DNA of 47,564 nucleotides, from NCBI GenBank assembly GCA_030538705.1, contig JAUNTL010000011.1:1-47564 (forward strand), in the 5' to 3' direction. A program made the translations under genes and the position numbers. This DNA comes from Paracoccus sp. (in: a-proteobacteria). GTDB lineage: Bacteria > Pseudomonadota > Alphaproteobacteria > Rhodobacterales > Rhodobacteraceae. The notes under the pieces are model-generated. The model saw only the letters and a list, made by a program, of their open reading frames with translations. It was not told the DNA's origin and made no database searches. Position 1 is the first letter of the stretch. Each line of letters begins with the position of its first letter. Of the stretch, positions 25,515 to 33,951 are shown in pieces.

Positions 25515-26437
25515 CTTTTTGGTCTCCATAAGTCCAGCGTCTGTACGAAATCGGGAATGCCGCTGCGTCCGCCGCTGCGGGTGCATTTCAGGGCAGCAGC
25601 GGCCGAGGCAAAGCCGGCGGCGGCCGCAGTATCGGCACCGGCTGCGATGGCCATGGCCCAGGCCCCGTGGAACACGTCGCCCGCGCCGTTGGTGTCGACC
25701 ACCCTGACGTCGAAGGCCGGCATATGATGGCGCTTGCCGCCCTCGATCCAGTCGACGCCGGCCCCGCCCCGCGTCACCGCCGAGACGGCGCAGCCGAATT
25801 CAGCCACCTGCGCAAGGCCGTCATCCCCGCCCGCAAAGGCCCGAAGCGCCTGTTCGGAAAAGATCGCGTGATCGGTCAGCGGCAGCAGCGTTTCAAACAC
25901 GGTGCTGTCTGCCACTTCGGCATCCAGCACCGTTGCCACCCCCACCTTGCGCGCCGCCGTAAACAGGGCCACCGCGCCGTCGATCCAACGCGGATCCGCC
26001 AGCACGGCACCCACACCGCCGAGCTGATCGAGCGGTAGCCAGTCGGGGCTGTCCGGCAGATCGAGACCGCGGAAGTTCACGATGGTTCTTTCGCCATCGG
26101 GATCGACAAGGACGCAGGAAACCGAGGATCGTGCGCCCTCGAAAAGCCGGAACTGCGTGCAGTCGACGCCTGCGGCGGCCAGCTCCTGCCGCATCGCATG
26201 ACCTGCCGTATCCTCGCCCGCCCGGCCCCAGAACCGCGCATGCCCTCCAAGCCGGGCGATGGCGAAGGCTGCGGTCGCGGCCATTCCGCCGCCGCCTGAA
26301 GCATGATCGCGCGCCTGGGTCTTGCCGGCGCTGTGCGGCAGCTCGCTCACATCCCAGATATGGTCGAGCGCGGTAAGGCCAAGGCAGATGACAGTCGGGT
26401 CGGTCCGGGTCCAGCCCGGCGGCAGCACTGCCGTCAT
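25511..26437 (-). CDS. PfkB-family sugar kinase resembling YihV (sulfofructose kinase)
   Basis: 308 residues. Ribokinase fold with GGGGMAATAAFAIARLGG near 48-65, the strand pair VLADPRWIDGA and VATVLDAEV, DHAIFSEQAL near 193, and the catalytic DTNGAGDVFHGAWAMA near 250 (GAGD anion hole and base Asp). The C-terminal AALKCTRSGGRSGIP and the DPRW segment resemble YihV more than fructokinase or ribokinase, from memory of the family. It would phosphorylate a ketose using ATP. It overlaps the aldehyde dehydrogenase upstream and the aldolase downstream, both as ATGA. Alternative substrates are tagatose, fructose or a deoxyketose. Confidence 0.82.
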   Translation of the reverse strand: MTAVLPPGWTRTDPTVICLGLTALDHIWDVSELPHSAGKTQARDHASGGGGMAATAAFAIARLGGHARFWGRAGEDTAGHAMRQELAAAGVDCTQFRLFEGARSSVSCVLVDPDGERTIVNFRGLDLPDSPDWLPLDQLGGVGAVLADPRWIDGAVALFTAARKVGVATVLDAEVADSTVFETLLPLTDHAIFSEQALRAFAGGDDGLAQVAEFGCAVSAVTRGGAGVDWIEGGKRHHMPAFDVRVVDTNGAGDVFHGAWAMAIAAGADTAAAAGFASAAAALKCTRSGGRSGIPDFVQTLDLWRPKR

Positions 26438-27888
26438 AGTCCGGCGATGCAGAGATATTTCATCTCTACATATTCCTCGATGCCGTGGCGGCTGCCCTCG
26501 CGGCCGAGACCGGATTGCTTGACGCCTCCGAACGGTGCGGCCTCGTTCGCGATCAGGCCAGTGTTGATGCCGACCATACCGCTTTCCAGCCGCTCGGCCA
26601 CGCGGAAGACGCGGGCGAGATCGCGGCTGTAGAAATAGGCGGCCAGACCAAATTCGCTGTTATTCGCCATGGCGATGGCCTGATCGTCGGACGAGAACGG
26701 GATGATCGGTGCCAGCGGCGCAAAGGTTTCCTCGCGTGCGACCAGAGCGTCGGGGCTGACGCCCTTGATCACGGTCGGCTGGAACCAGCTTCCGCCGAGT
26801 TCATGCCGCGCCCCGCCGGTGACCAGCGTGGCACCACGGTCCAATGCGTCACGCAAATGCGCCTCGACCTTCTCGACGGCGGCAATGTCGATCAGCGGTC
26901 CTTGTTCTGTCCCGGCATCGGCGCCATTCCCGACGCGCAGCCTTTCCGCCGCCTGACCCAGCCGGGCAGCAAATTCATCGGCAATGCTGTCATGGACATA
27001 AATGCGGTTTGCACAGACGCAGGTCTGGCCGGAATTGCGGAACTTTGCGATCATGGCACCGGCGACGGCCGCGTCCAGATCGGCATCCTCAAAGACGATA
27101 AAGGGCGCGTTTCCGCCCAGCTCCAGCGACAGGCGCTTGATATCATCGGCGCTTTCACGGATCAGCCAGCGACCTACCTCGGTCGAGCCGGTGAAGCTGA
27201 TCTTGGCCACGGTCGGGCTTTTGCAGAAGATGCCGCCGATCATGCTGGCCTGGCCCGTCACCACCTGAAAGACGCCCGGAGGAATGCCGGCGCGTTCGGC
27301 CAGCACCGCCAGCGCCAGCGCCGAAAGCGGTGTCTGCGAGGCGGGCTTGACGATGATCGGACAGCCTGCGGCCAGTGCCGGACCGGCCTTGCGGGTAATC
27401 ATGCCATTGGGAAAATTCCACGGCGTGATCGCGGCGCAGACACCGATGGGCTGTTTCAGCACGATGATCCGGCGATCGGCGGCGGGCGCGGGGATGACCT
27501 CGCCATAGATGCGCTTGGCCTCTTCGGCGAACCATTCGAGATAAGCCGCATTGGCGACGATCTCGCCCTTGGCCTCGGCCAGCGGCTTGCCCTGTTCCAG
27601 CGTCAGGATCTGCGCGAGATCGTCGGCATTGGCGAGGATCAACTCATACCATTTGCGCAACAGCGCACCGCGTTCCTTGGCGGGCCGTGCGGCCCAGCCG
27701 GCACGCGCGGCCTCTGCCGCCGCGATGGCGGCCTCGATGGTGGCCGCGCCCAGTGATGGCACATGCGCGATAACCGCGCCATCTGCCGGGTTCGTGACGG
27801 CAATCCCGTCCTCACCGGCGGAAATCCAGCTGCCATCGACATAGGCATCGGCGCAAAGAAGGTGCGGGTCTTTCAAAGTAAGGGTCAT
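26434..27888 (-). CDS. GabD-like aldehyde dehydrogenase (succinate-semialdehyde/sulfolactaldehyde type)
   Basis: 484 residues. Rossmann part with ITPWNFPNGMITRKAGPALA near 155, NAD-binding FTGSTEVGRWL near 232, LSLELGGNAPFIVFEDADL near 255 (general-base Glu) and NSGQTCVCANRIYV near 288 (catalytic Cys). The second Cys two residues later and the FGGVKQSGLGREGSRHGIEE end are typical of the GabD group. In this operon it would oxidise the C3 aldehyde left after aldol cleavage, for example sulfolactaldehyde, lactaldehyde or glyceraldehyde. It overlaps the ABC ATPase gene by four bases and the kinase by four bases. Confidence 0.85.
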   Translation of the reverse strand: MTLTLKDPHLLCADAYVDGSWISAGEDGIAVTNPADGAVIAHVPSLGAATIEAAIAAAEAARAGWAARPAKERGALLRKWYELILANADDLAQILTLEQGKPLAEAKGEIVANAAYLEWFAEEAKRIYGEVIPAPAADRRIIVLKQPIGVCAAITPWNFPNGMITRKAGPALAAGCPIIVKPASQTPLSALALAVLAERAGIPPGVFQVVTGQASMIGGIFCKSPTVAKISFTGSTEVGRWLIRESADDIKRLSLELGGNAPFIVFEDADLDAAVAGAMIAKFRNSGQTCVCANRIYVHDSIADEFAARLGQAAERLRVGNGADAGTEQGPLIDIAAVEKVEAHLRDALDRGATLVTGGARHELGGSWFQPTVIKGVSPDALVAREETFAPLAPIIPFSSDDQAIAMANNSEFGLAAYFYSRDLARVFRVAERLESGMVGINTGLIANEAAPFGGVKQSGLGREGSRHGIEEYVEMKYLCIAGL

Positions 27889-28970
27889 GCGTTCTGCCTG
27901 CCTGAAATACTGATGCGTTCCTCAGTCTCGGGATTGAAGAGATGCGCCTTGCCCGCGACCGGTGACAAATACAGCCGCTGTCCCGTCTGCGGCCGCAGAT
28001 CGGGCGAGACGCGCGCGATGATGTCCTGCCCGGCGGCACGTGCATGGACAAGCGTGTCAGACCCGAGCGGTTCGACCAGATTGATCTCGGCGGCGAGGCC
28101 CTGACCTTCGGCAACCAGTTCGAAATGTTCCGGGCGAATGCCCAGCACGATATCCGCCGCATCGGTTGCGGTATCGGCCATCAGCCCGGCCGGCAGGCGG
28201 CTGCCATCGGCCAGCACGATCTGATCGCCTTTGATCCGTGCGGGCATGAAGTTCATCGAAGGCGCGCCGATGAAGCTGGCCACGAAGAGGTTGCGGGGGT
28301 TTTCATAAACCTCTTCGGGGCTGCCGACCTGCTGAATGACGCCCGATTTCATCACCACGATCCGGTCGGCCATGGTCATGGCCTCGACCTGATCATGGGT
28401 CACAAAAACCATCGTCGTCCTGAGCTTTTTCGACAGCGTCTTGATCTCGGCGCGGACCTGCCCGCGCAGCTTTGCATCAAGGTTCGAAAGCGGTTCGTCG
28501 AACAGAAAGACCTGAGGATCGCGCACGATGGCCCGGCCCATGGCGACGCGCTGGCGCTGCCCGCCCGACAATGCCTTGGGACGGCGGTCAAGATAGGGAT
28601 GGATGTCCAGAAGACGGGCCGCCTCCTCGACCTTTGGGGCGATCTCGGCGGGCGGCATGCCGCGCATTTCCAGGGCAAAATTCATGTTCTGGCGCACGGT
28701 CATATGCGGATACAGCGCGTAATCCTGAAACACCATCGCGATATCACGCCTGGCCGCGGGGATCTCATTCACGCGCTTTTCGCCGATCATCAGATCGCCG
28801 CCGTCAATCGATTCCAGCCCTGCCAGAACCCGCAGAAGCGTCGACTTGCCGCAACCGGAAGGTCCGACAAGGACGATGAATTCCTCATCCGCTATCTCCA
28901 GATCAAGGCCGGGGATGACGGTCAGGCCGCCATATTTCTTGACCAGACCGCGCATCGAGATCGAGGCCAT
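27885..28970 (-). CDS. Carbohydrate ABC transporter ATPase (UgpC/MalK-like)
   Basis: 361 residues from the ATG at 28970, which shares one base with the preceding stop (TGATG). Walker A GPSGCGKSTLLRVLAGL near 36, Q-loop MVFQDYALYPHMTV near 80, signature LSGGQRQRVAMGRAIVRDP near 133, Walker B VFLFDEPLSNLD near 154 and switch VFVTHDQVEAM near 188. The C-terminal TOBE-like regulatory domain includes GIRPEHFE near 285 and HLFNPETEERI at the end. This is the single ATPase serving the two permeases encoded upstream. UgpC-type proteins are often shared between sugar importers. Confidence 0.92.
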   Translation of the reverse strand: MASISMRGLVKKYGGLTVIPGLDLEIADEEFIVLVGPSGCGKSTLLRVLAGLESIDGGDLMIGEKRVNEIPAARRDIAMVFQDYALYPHMTVRQNMNFALEMRGMPPAEIAPKVEEAARLLDIHPYLDRRPKALSGGQRQRVAMGRAIVRDPQVFLFDEPLSNLDAKLRGQVRAEIKTLSKKLRTTMVFVTHDQVEAMTMADRIVVMKSGVIQQVGSPEEVYENPRNLFVASFIGAPSMNFMPARIKGDQIVLADGSRLPAGLMADTATDAADIVLGIRPEHFELVAEGQGLAAEINLVEPLGSDTLVHARAAGQDIIARVSPDLRPQTGQRLYLSPVAGKAHLFNPETEERISISGRQNA

Positions 28971-29971
28971 CAGAGATCTCCTTCGAAGGACAGGATGGGT
29001 TTGATGGATTTTCCGGCAGCGAAATCCGAGAATTTCGCGGGCAGTTCGGCCAGCGGAAAGGCGTCGTCGACCAGCCGGGCATAGCGCGCGCGATTGGCAC
29101 GCAGCAACTCTACATTGGCGTCGAAATCGCCCTTGGGAAAATAGAAGGTGCGCAACAGCGCAAAGTCCTTGCGGCGGAAGACCTTGTCCTCGGTCACCAG
29201 CCACGGGGCGGTGTTTTCGCCGACAAGCACGATAACCCCCCCGGGCATGACCAGCCGGATCGCCAGATCCCGCGCCGCGTGACTGCCAGAGCATTCGACA
29301 ATCAGGTCATAGCGCCTGTCCTCGCTGCCGACCGGCACGATATCTGCACCAAAATCTGCGGCCATTGCCGCGCGGGCCGGGTTCGGTTCTGCCACAAAGG
29401 TCCGGCCGTAGCCGAGCGCCTGCGCCGCAAGTACGACGCCCAGGCCCACCGGTCCGGCCCCCGTGACCAGAACCGAAGGCGTGTCCGTCGCCAGATGGCG
29501 CGCCGCCTCGCGCAGCGCATGGGCCGAGGTGCCGATGGTGTCGAGCAACAGGGGTGCCAGACGCGGACCGATATCCTCAGGCACCGGCAGCAGGCAGTTT
29601 TCCGGCACGCATAGATATTCTGCATAGCCGCCGTCACGATTCCAGCCGATCAGCGATGAAACCGTCAGGCAACTTTGGGTCGCGCCGCCCGCACAGGCCG
29701 TGCAGCGCCCGCAATGCAGCGGGATATAGACGGCGCATAGCTGACCATCCAGCGGGTGGCCGGGCTGTTGGACATGCCCGGCGATCTCATGCCCGGCGAC
29801 ATATTCGGCGCCGGCATGCCACAGCTTCAGGTCGGATCCGCAAAGCGCTGTGCTGGCGACCCGGACCAAGACCTCGCCCGGCGCCGGATCGGGACGCTCT
29901 ATCATGGCGATCTCGATCTGATCGTTGCCTCTGAAATCGGCCGCCCGCATCAGGGAAATGTTCTGGGACAT
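28970..29971 (-). CDS. Zinc-type medium-chain alcohol/polyol dehydrogenase
   Basis: 333 residues from the ATG at 29971, just after the permease stop. MDR family signs: ALCGSDLKLWHAG near 40 (catalytic zinc Cys), YVAGHEIAGHV near 58 (GHE), structural zinc cluster HCGRCTACAGGATQSC near 78-93, and the Rossmann motif VLVTGAGPVGLGVVLAAQAL near 158. Close to sorbitol, threonine and other polyol dehydrogenases. Together with the SDR in the operon it could oxidise a polyol or hydroxy-sugar to the ketose phosphorylated by the PfkB kinase (inference). Confidence 0.85.
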   Translation of the reverse strand: MSQNISLMRAADFRGNDQIEIAMIERPDPAPGEVLVRVASTALCGSDLKLWHAGAEYVAGHEIAGHVQQPGHPLDGQLCAVYIPLHCGRCTACAGGATQSCLTVSSLIGWNRDGGYAEYLCVPENCLLPVPEDIGPRLAPLLLDTIGTSAHALREAARHLATDTPSVLVTGAGPVGLGVVLAAQALGYGRTFVAEPNPARAAMAADFGADIVPVGSEDRRYDLIVECSGSHAARDLAIRLVMPGGVIVLVGENTAPWLVTEDKVFRRKDFALLRTFYFPKGDFDANVELLRANRARYARLVDDAFPLAELPAKFSDFAAGKSIKPILSFEGDL

Positions 29972-29973
29972 GG

Positions 29974-30801
29974 CTATCCTTTCACCGCGCCAAGGGTCAG
30001 GCCGGATATCAGCCAGCGTTGTACGATGGCGGCGAGGATCAGCGGTGGCAGCGCGATAATCGTCGCCGCGGCCATCAGCCCGCCCCAGTTGGTCGAGCCT
30101 TCGCCGATAAAGTTGAACGATGCCGCGATCAGGGTTTTCGTCTGCGAATTGCTGAGCACCAGCGAGAACAAAAAGAAATTCCACGAAAAGACAAAGGCGA
30201 GGATTGCCGAGACAGCAAGGCCGGAGGAAACCAGCGGCAGGGCGATGCGGCGAAAGATGCGGAAGGGCGAACATCCGTCGACCTGTGCGGCCTCAAAGAT
30301 CGAGCGCGGGATATTGTCGAAATAGGGCAGAAGCACCCAGGTCACGATGGGCACGGTGATGACCGCATGGGTCAGGATCAGCGCCCAATAGGTGCCGATC
30401 ATGTCGACCTGCCGGAACATCACATACCAGGGCAAAAGAAACAGCGTGCCGGGCGCCATCCGCGCCATCAGCGCAACAACCGCGGGCCAGGTGATCCGTG
30501 TCCATGACGCGACAAATGCCGCAGGCGTGCCAAGGGCCAGCCCCAACAGTGTTGATCCGCTTGTCACCAGCAGCGAGTTCAGCGTGTAGCGCACAAAGGG
30601 CGTCCGCTCGGTCAGGGTGACATAGTTCTCAATCGTGGGGTCGAAGATCAGTGTCGGCGGATAGGCTGTCACCTCGAATGAAGGCTTGAAGGATGACAGC
30701 ACCATCCACGCGGTCGGGGTCATCACGATCACCCCGGCCAGCACCAAAAGCACCAGATTTACCCAGTCGAGAAAGCGTGAATCCGAGGGTTTCGTGTTCA
30801 T
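29974..30801 (-). CDS. Carbohydrate ABC transporter permease (MalG-like)
   Basis: 275 residues and six predicted membrane helices, the first at about 15-35 (VNLVLLVLAGVIVMTPTAWM). The ATPase-coupling EAA loop is EAAQVDGCSPFRIFRRIALP near 180. The C-terminal end SGLTLGAVKG is the usual form for this permease type. It ends three bases before the dehydrogenase gene and starts two bases after the stop of its partner permease. Confidence 0.92.
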   Translation of the reverse strand: MNTKPSDSRFLDWVNLVLLVLAGVIVMTPTAWMVLSSFKPSFEVTAYPPTLIFDPTIENYVTLTERTPFVRYTLNSLLVTSGSTLLGLALGTPAAFVASWTRITWPAVVALMARMAPGTLFLLPWYVMFRQVDMIGTYWALILTHAVITVPIVTWVLLPYFDNIPRSIFEAAQVDGCSPFRIFRRIALPLVSSGLAVSAILAFVFSWNFFLFSLVLSNSQTKTLIAASFNFIGEGSTNWGGLMAAATIIALPPLILAAIVQRWLISGLTLGAVKG

Positions 30802-30802
30802 C

Positions 30803-31672
30803 TTACCACTCCACCGCGGCGCGCAGCCGGTTCAGGGCGATGACGGCACCCAGGACGATGACCGACAACGTAACCATCAATGCGCTTGCATAGCCAAGCT
30901 GAAAGAACTCGAACCCGGTGCGGAAACCATAGATGTTCAGCGTCATCGAATGGTTCGACGGGCCGCCCTGCGTGGTGATGTAAATCAGATCGAAAAAGCG
31001 CAGCAGATCGACCGAGCGCAGCACCATCGCCGTCACCAGCGTCGGCAGCAACAACGGCAGGGTGATGCGCCAGAACACCGCCCGGCGAGAGGCGCCATCT
31101 ATTTCGGCCGCCTCATAGACCGAGGGCGGCAGCGATTGCAGCCCGCCCAGTACGATCAGCGCGACATAGGGCGTCCATTGCCAGGTGTCGATCAGCGCCA
31201 AAGTCGGCACCACCCAGGCCGGAGAGGCCAGCCAGTCAGACGGCGGCAATCCCAGCGAGGTGAGTATCCAGTTCGCCGCCCCTAAAGACGGATCGAGAAT
31301 GACCAGCCACATCATTCCCGCCACGACTGGCGGCATCATGAAGGGCGAAATGAACAGCGAGCGCACGATCCCCGGCAGCCGCTTGGCGCGAAACAGCAGC
31401 ATCGCCAGCCCGGTGCCAAGCACCAGCTGCATGATCAGCGACAGGAAATACAGATAGAAGGTGACCCAGATCCCGTTCCAGAACTCGTCATCGGTGACCA
31501 TGCGCTGATAATTGCCCGCACCCCAGCCAATGACCTGCCCGGTCGAGGAATAGAGCTGAAAGCTCATCCAGATCGTATAGATGAACGGAAAGGCGATCAT
31601 GCCGACGGTGAAGATCAGTGCCGGCATTGACATGGCGGCCATCTGGCCGCGATGTTCATTGTTCACCTTCAT
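30803..31672 (-). CDS. Carbohydrate ABC transporter permease (MalF-like)
   Basis: 289 residues with six membrane helices (first at about 15-35, MPALIFTVGMIAFPFIYTIW). EAA loop EAAEIDGASRRAVFWRITLP near 195, followed by LLLPTLVTAMVLRSVDLLRF. It pairs with the MalG-like permease. Immediately upstream is the SDR gene, and the tight spacing places it in the same transcript. Confidence 0.92.
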   Translation of the reverse strand: MKVNNEHRGQMAAMSMPALIFTVGMIAFPFIYTIWMSFQLYSSTGQVIGWGAGNYQRMVTDDEFWNGIWVTFYLYFLSLIMQLVLGTGLAMLLFRAKRLPGIVRSLFISPFMMPPVVAGMMWLVILDPSLGAANWILTSLGLPPSDWLASPAWVVPTLALIDTWQWTPYVALIVLGGLQSLPPSVYEAAEIDGASRRAVFWRITLPLLLPTLVTAMVLRSVDLLRFFDLIYITTQGGPSNHSMTLNIYGFRTGFEFFQLGYASALMVTLSVIVLGAVIALNRLRAAVEW

Positions 31673-31687
31673 GACGCTCCTCCCTTC

Positions 31688-32425
31688 CTAGCCCGCCAGA
31701 AAGCCGCCATCGACGGTGGCAACGCTGCCGGTCACATAGCGGGCGGCAGGCATGCACAGATAGACGACCGTGGCGGACACTTCGTCGGCCTGACCCCACC
31801 GTCCCATCGCAGTGCGGCCGGCGATACGTTCGTAATGGGCGCGGTCGCGGCGCCCCTCGGCATTCAGCGGTGTCTCTATATATCCGGGTGCCACGGCATT
31901 GACGCGGATGCCGTCGGATGCCCAGGCATGGGCGAGCGAGCGCGTCAGCATCACGACCCCGCCCTTCGAGGCACAATAGGCAGGCAGGCGCGGCAGCGCC
32001 GCAAAGGCATTCATCGAGGCGATATTCACGATACAGCCCTGCCTTGCCGCCAGCTTTTCGCGGAACGCGAGGCAACAGCGCATTGTGCCGCTCAGGTTGA
32101 CGTCCAGAACCTTCTGGAACACGGCAATGTCATATTCCTCGTCGCGGCGCAGGATACCGGCGGCGTTGATCAGCGCGTCGACCCGGCCCGCCTGGTCCGC
32201 GAATGTGCGCACCATATCCTCATTCGTCACATCCAGCGGCGCCATGGTCAGCCCCGCATGACCGGTCAGCCGGCAGGCGTTGATTTCTGCCTGTGTTGCG
32301 CCGGTCGCGGTGACGCAAACGCCCTGAGCGAGAAACTCCTCGACGATTGCAGCGCCGATGCCGCCGGTGCCGCCAATGACGACAGCGTGAAAGCCGCTGG
32401 GCAGGCTGAATGCAGCGGATGGCAA
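31688..32425 (-). CDS. Short-chain dehydrogenase/reductase
   Basis: 245 residues. The cofactor motif reads VIGGTGGIGAAIVEEF (about 16-31; TGxxxGIG-like), then DVTNED near 65, INAAGIL near 86 (NAAG), NIASMNAF near 135 with the catalytic Ser region, and YCASKGGVVMLTRSLA near 149 (YxxxK). The end YVTGSVATVDGGF is classical. The substrate is unknown; in a sugar operon it is a likely polyol or sugar dehydrogenase, possibly acting with the zinc dehydrogenase. It lies between the binding-protein and permease genes. Confidence 0.9.
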   Translation of the reverse strand: MPSAAFSLPSGFHAVVIGGTGGIGAAIVEEFLAQGVCVTATGATQAEINACRLTGHAGLTMAPLDVTNEDMVRTFADQAGRVDALINAAGILRRDEEYDIAVFQKVLDVNLSGTMRCCLAFREKLAARQGCIVNIASMNAFAALPRLPAYCASKGGVVMLTRSLAHAWASDGIRVNAVAPGYIETPLNAEGRRDRAHYERIAGRTAMGRWGQADEVSATVVYLCMPAARYVTGSVATVDGGFLAG

Positions 32426-32506
32426 GACGTGATCTCCTGTCGGTCAGGTCCGGAAAGGAGACCGGCGGCGGTCACCGCCGGCCATTGCTGTTCATTGGCG
32501 CCGCGA

Positions 32507-33802
32507 TCAGTCGCGGGCGATCAATTCATTCAGGGCTGCGTCGGCGGTGGCGCAGGCCTCGTCGACGGTGACAGTGCCAAGCAGCAGATCACCGACTGCT
32601 CGCCCGATATACTGGCGCGATTCGGGGTTCGCGATGATCGGATAGCCGATCTCTGACGTGCCTGTATCGGCAAGGACAGCCAGTGCCTCCTGCCATTGCT
32701 GGCGCACCGGGCTTTCGGCCAGCCATGCCTTGTATCCTTCGGATTCCGAGACCGAGGTGCGCGGCGGCGCAATACCGGAGAGCGCGAATTTCTCCTGCAT
32801 TTCCGGGCTGGAGGCCCATTGAAGGAAATACCACGCCGCGTCCTGATTGCCGGAATAGGCCGAAATCGCCAGCGACCAGCCGATCACGGTCGGATGCGAC
32901 CCGCCCGGACCCGGCGGCAGCGGGATGATGGCCGTATCCTCCATCCTCGCGCCTCCGTCCATGATCGGCCCGAATTCGTTGGAGGACTGAAAGGACATTG
33001 CCGAGCGGCCTGCGCGATAGAGCGCGGTCAGCTGCTGGAAGCTGTAATTGATGACGCCGGGCGGGCCGTATTCCTTGAGCAGGTCCGAATAGAGTGTCAG
33101 TGCCGCCTTGCTGGCATCCGAACACATGGCCGATTGTCCATCGACAATATATTGCCCACCCATATTGTGCAGAAAGCCTGCAAAGGTATAGGGCGTTGCC
33201 GCCGCCAGCCCGCGCGAAGCAAAAGGCGTCACGTCTGAGCATTCTTTCAACCTGCCGGCGATCTCTGGCAGTTCATCCAGCGCGGCCGGCGGCTCCAGCC
33301 CGCATTCGGCGAAAATATCGGTCCGATAGTAAAGCAACGGCCCTTCAATATTAAGTGGCACACCGATCACCTTGCCATCGAAGGTCGAGGCATCCATCAA
33401 TGCCGGGCTGAGATCAGCCGCGTCATAATCCGGCGCTGCATTGTTATGAAGATTCTGACCCAGATCAGCATACCAGCCAGCCGCCGCAAATTGCATGCCT
33501 TCGCGAGAAGGAAGCGTCATGAACACGTCGACCTCGTCGCTGCGCGCATTCATCACCGTCATGAGGCGCTGGCGCATTTGCTGTTCCTGATAGCCATCAA
33601 CCACGAGGTTGATGCCGGTCAGCTCTCTGAACTCATCTGCGTGGTCGATCAGCAGTTGGCCCAAAGGATTGCTGTTGGCCAGAAAGGTCACCGTTTCGCC
33701 GGAATGGGCCTTCCAGTCAAAACTCTGTGCCGCGGCACTGCTCACCAAGGTGGTTGCCAGCGCAGTGGTCAGACAGGCAAACTTCATGCGTGTCATATTC
33801 AT
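32507..33802 (-). CDS. Carbohydrate ABC transporter substrate-binding protein (family 1)
   Basis: 431 residues with an N-terminal Sec signal (KFACLTTALATTLVSSAAAQ, cleavage after AAA or AAAQ). The mature protein follows the family 1 layout: VTFLANSNPLGQLLIDHADE near 38, VDVFMTLPSREGMQFAAAGW near 91, YYRTDIFAECGLEPPAALDE near 152 and AAWYFLQWASSPEMQEKFAL near 318. GGAGG is in front of the start. First gene of the ten-gene operon, immediately downstream of the LacI-type operator. The ligand is probably a mono- or small oligosaccharide or a derivative; it cannot be read from sequence. Confidence 0.9.
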   Translation of the reverse strand: MNMTRMKFACLTTALATTLVSSAAAQSFDWKAHSGETVTFLANSNPLGQLLIDHADEFRELTGINLVVDGYQEQQMRQRLMTVMNARSDEVDVFMTLPSREGMQFAAAGWYADLGQNLHNNAAPDYDAADLSPALMDASTFDGKVIGVPLNIEGPLLYYRTDIFAECGLEPPAALDELPEIAGRLKECSDVTPFASRGLAAATPYTFAGFLHNMGGQYIVDGQSAMCSDASKAALTLYSDLLKEYGPPGVINYSFQQLTALYRAGRSAMSFQSSNEFGPIMDGGARMEDTAIIPLPPGPGGSHPTVIGWSLAISAYSGNQDAAWYFLQWASSPEMQEKFALSGIAPPRTSVSESEGYKAWLAESPVRQQWQEALAVLADTGTSEIGYPIIANPESRQYIGRAVGDLLLGTVTVDEACATADAALNELIARD

Positions 33803-33835
33803 TCCTCCCTCCCCGATACATTCCCCTAAAAGGTC

Positions 33836-33849
33836 TGTAACCGGTTACA
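33836..33849. promoter_or_regulatory. Perfect LacI-family operator palindrome
   Basis: TGTAACCGGTTACA is a perfect 14-base palindrome with the central CG typical of LacI/GalR operators. It lies 34 bases upstream of the binding-protein start and about 100 bases upstream of the divergent LacI gene, so one site could control both promoters. Confidence 0.8.
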
Positions 33850-33951
33850 TATCATGCCGGGGCATGCCAAGTCAATTGCCCGTGGCGGCACCCCTGACTG
33901 GGTGCTTGTTCGTCGGGGCGAATGGGGTTTAGATGCACGTGAGAGGTGCAG

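Noticed and set aside
26485-27756. 423-codon plus-strand frame opposite the GabD-like dehydrogenase
   Set aside because: Mirror frame of a well conserved gene, with no ribosome site or motif.
33946-33951. GTG at 33946 as LacI start
   Set aside because: The GAGAGG site is directly against it; the ATG at 33952 has the better spacing.
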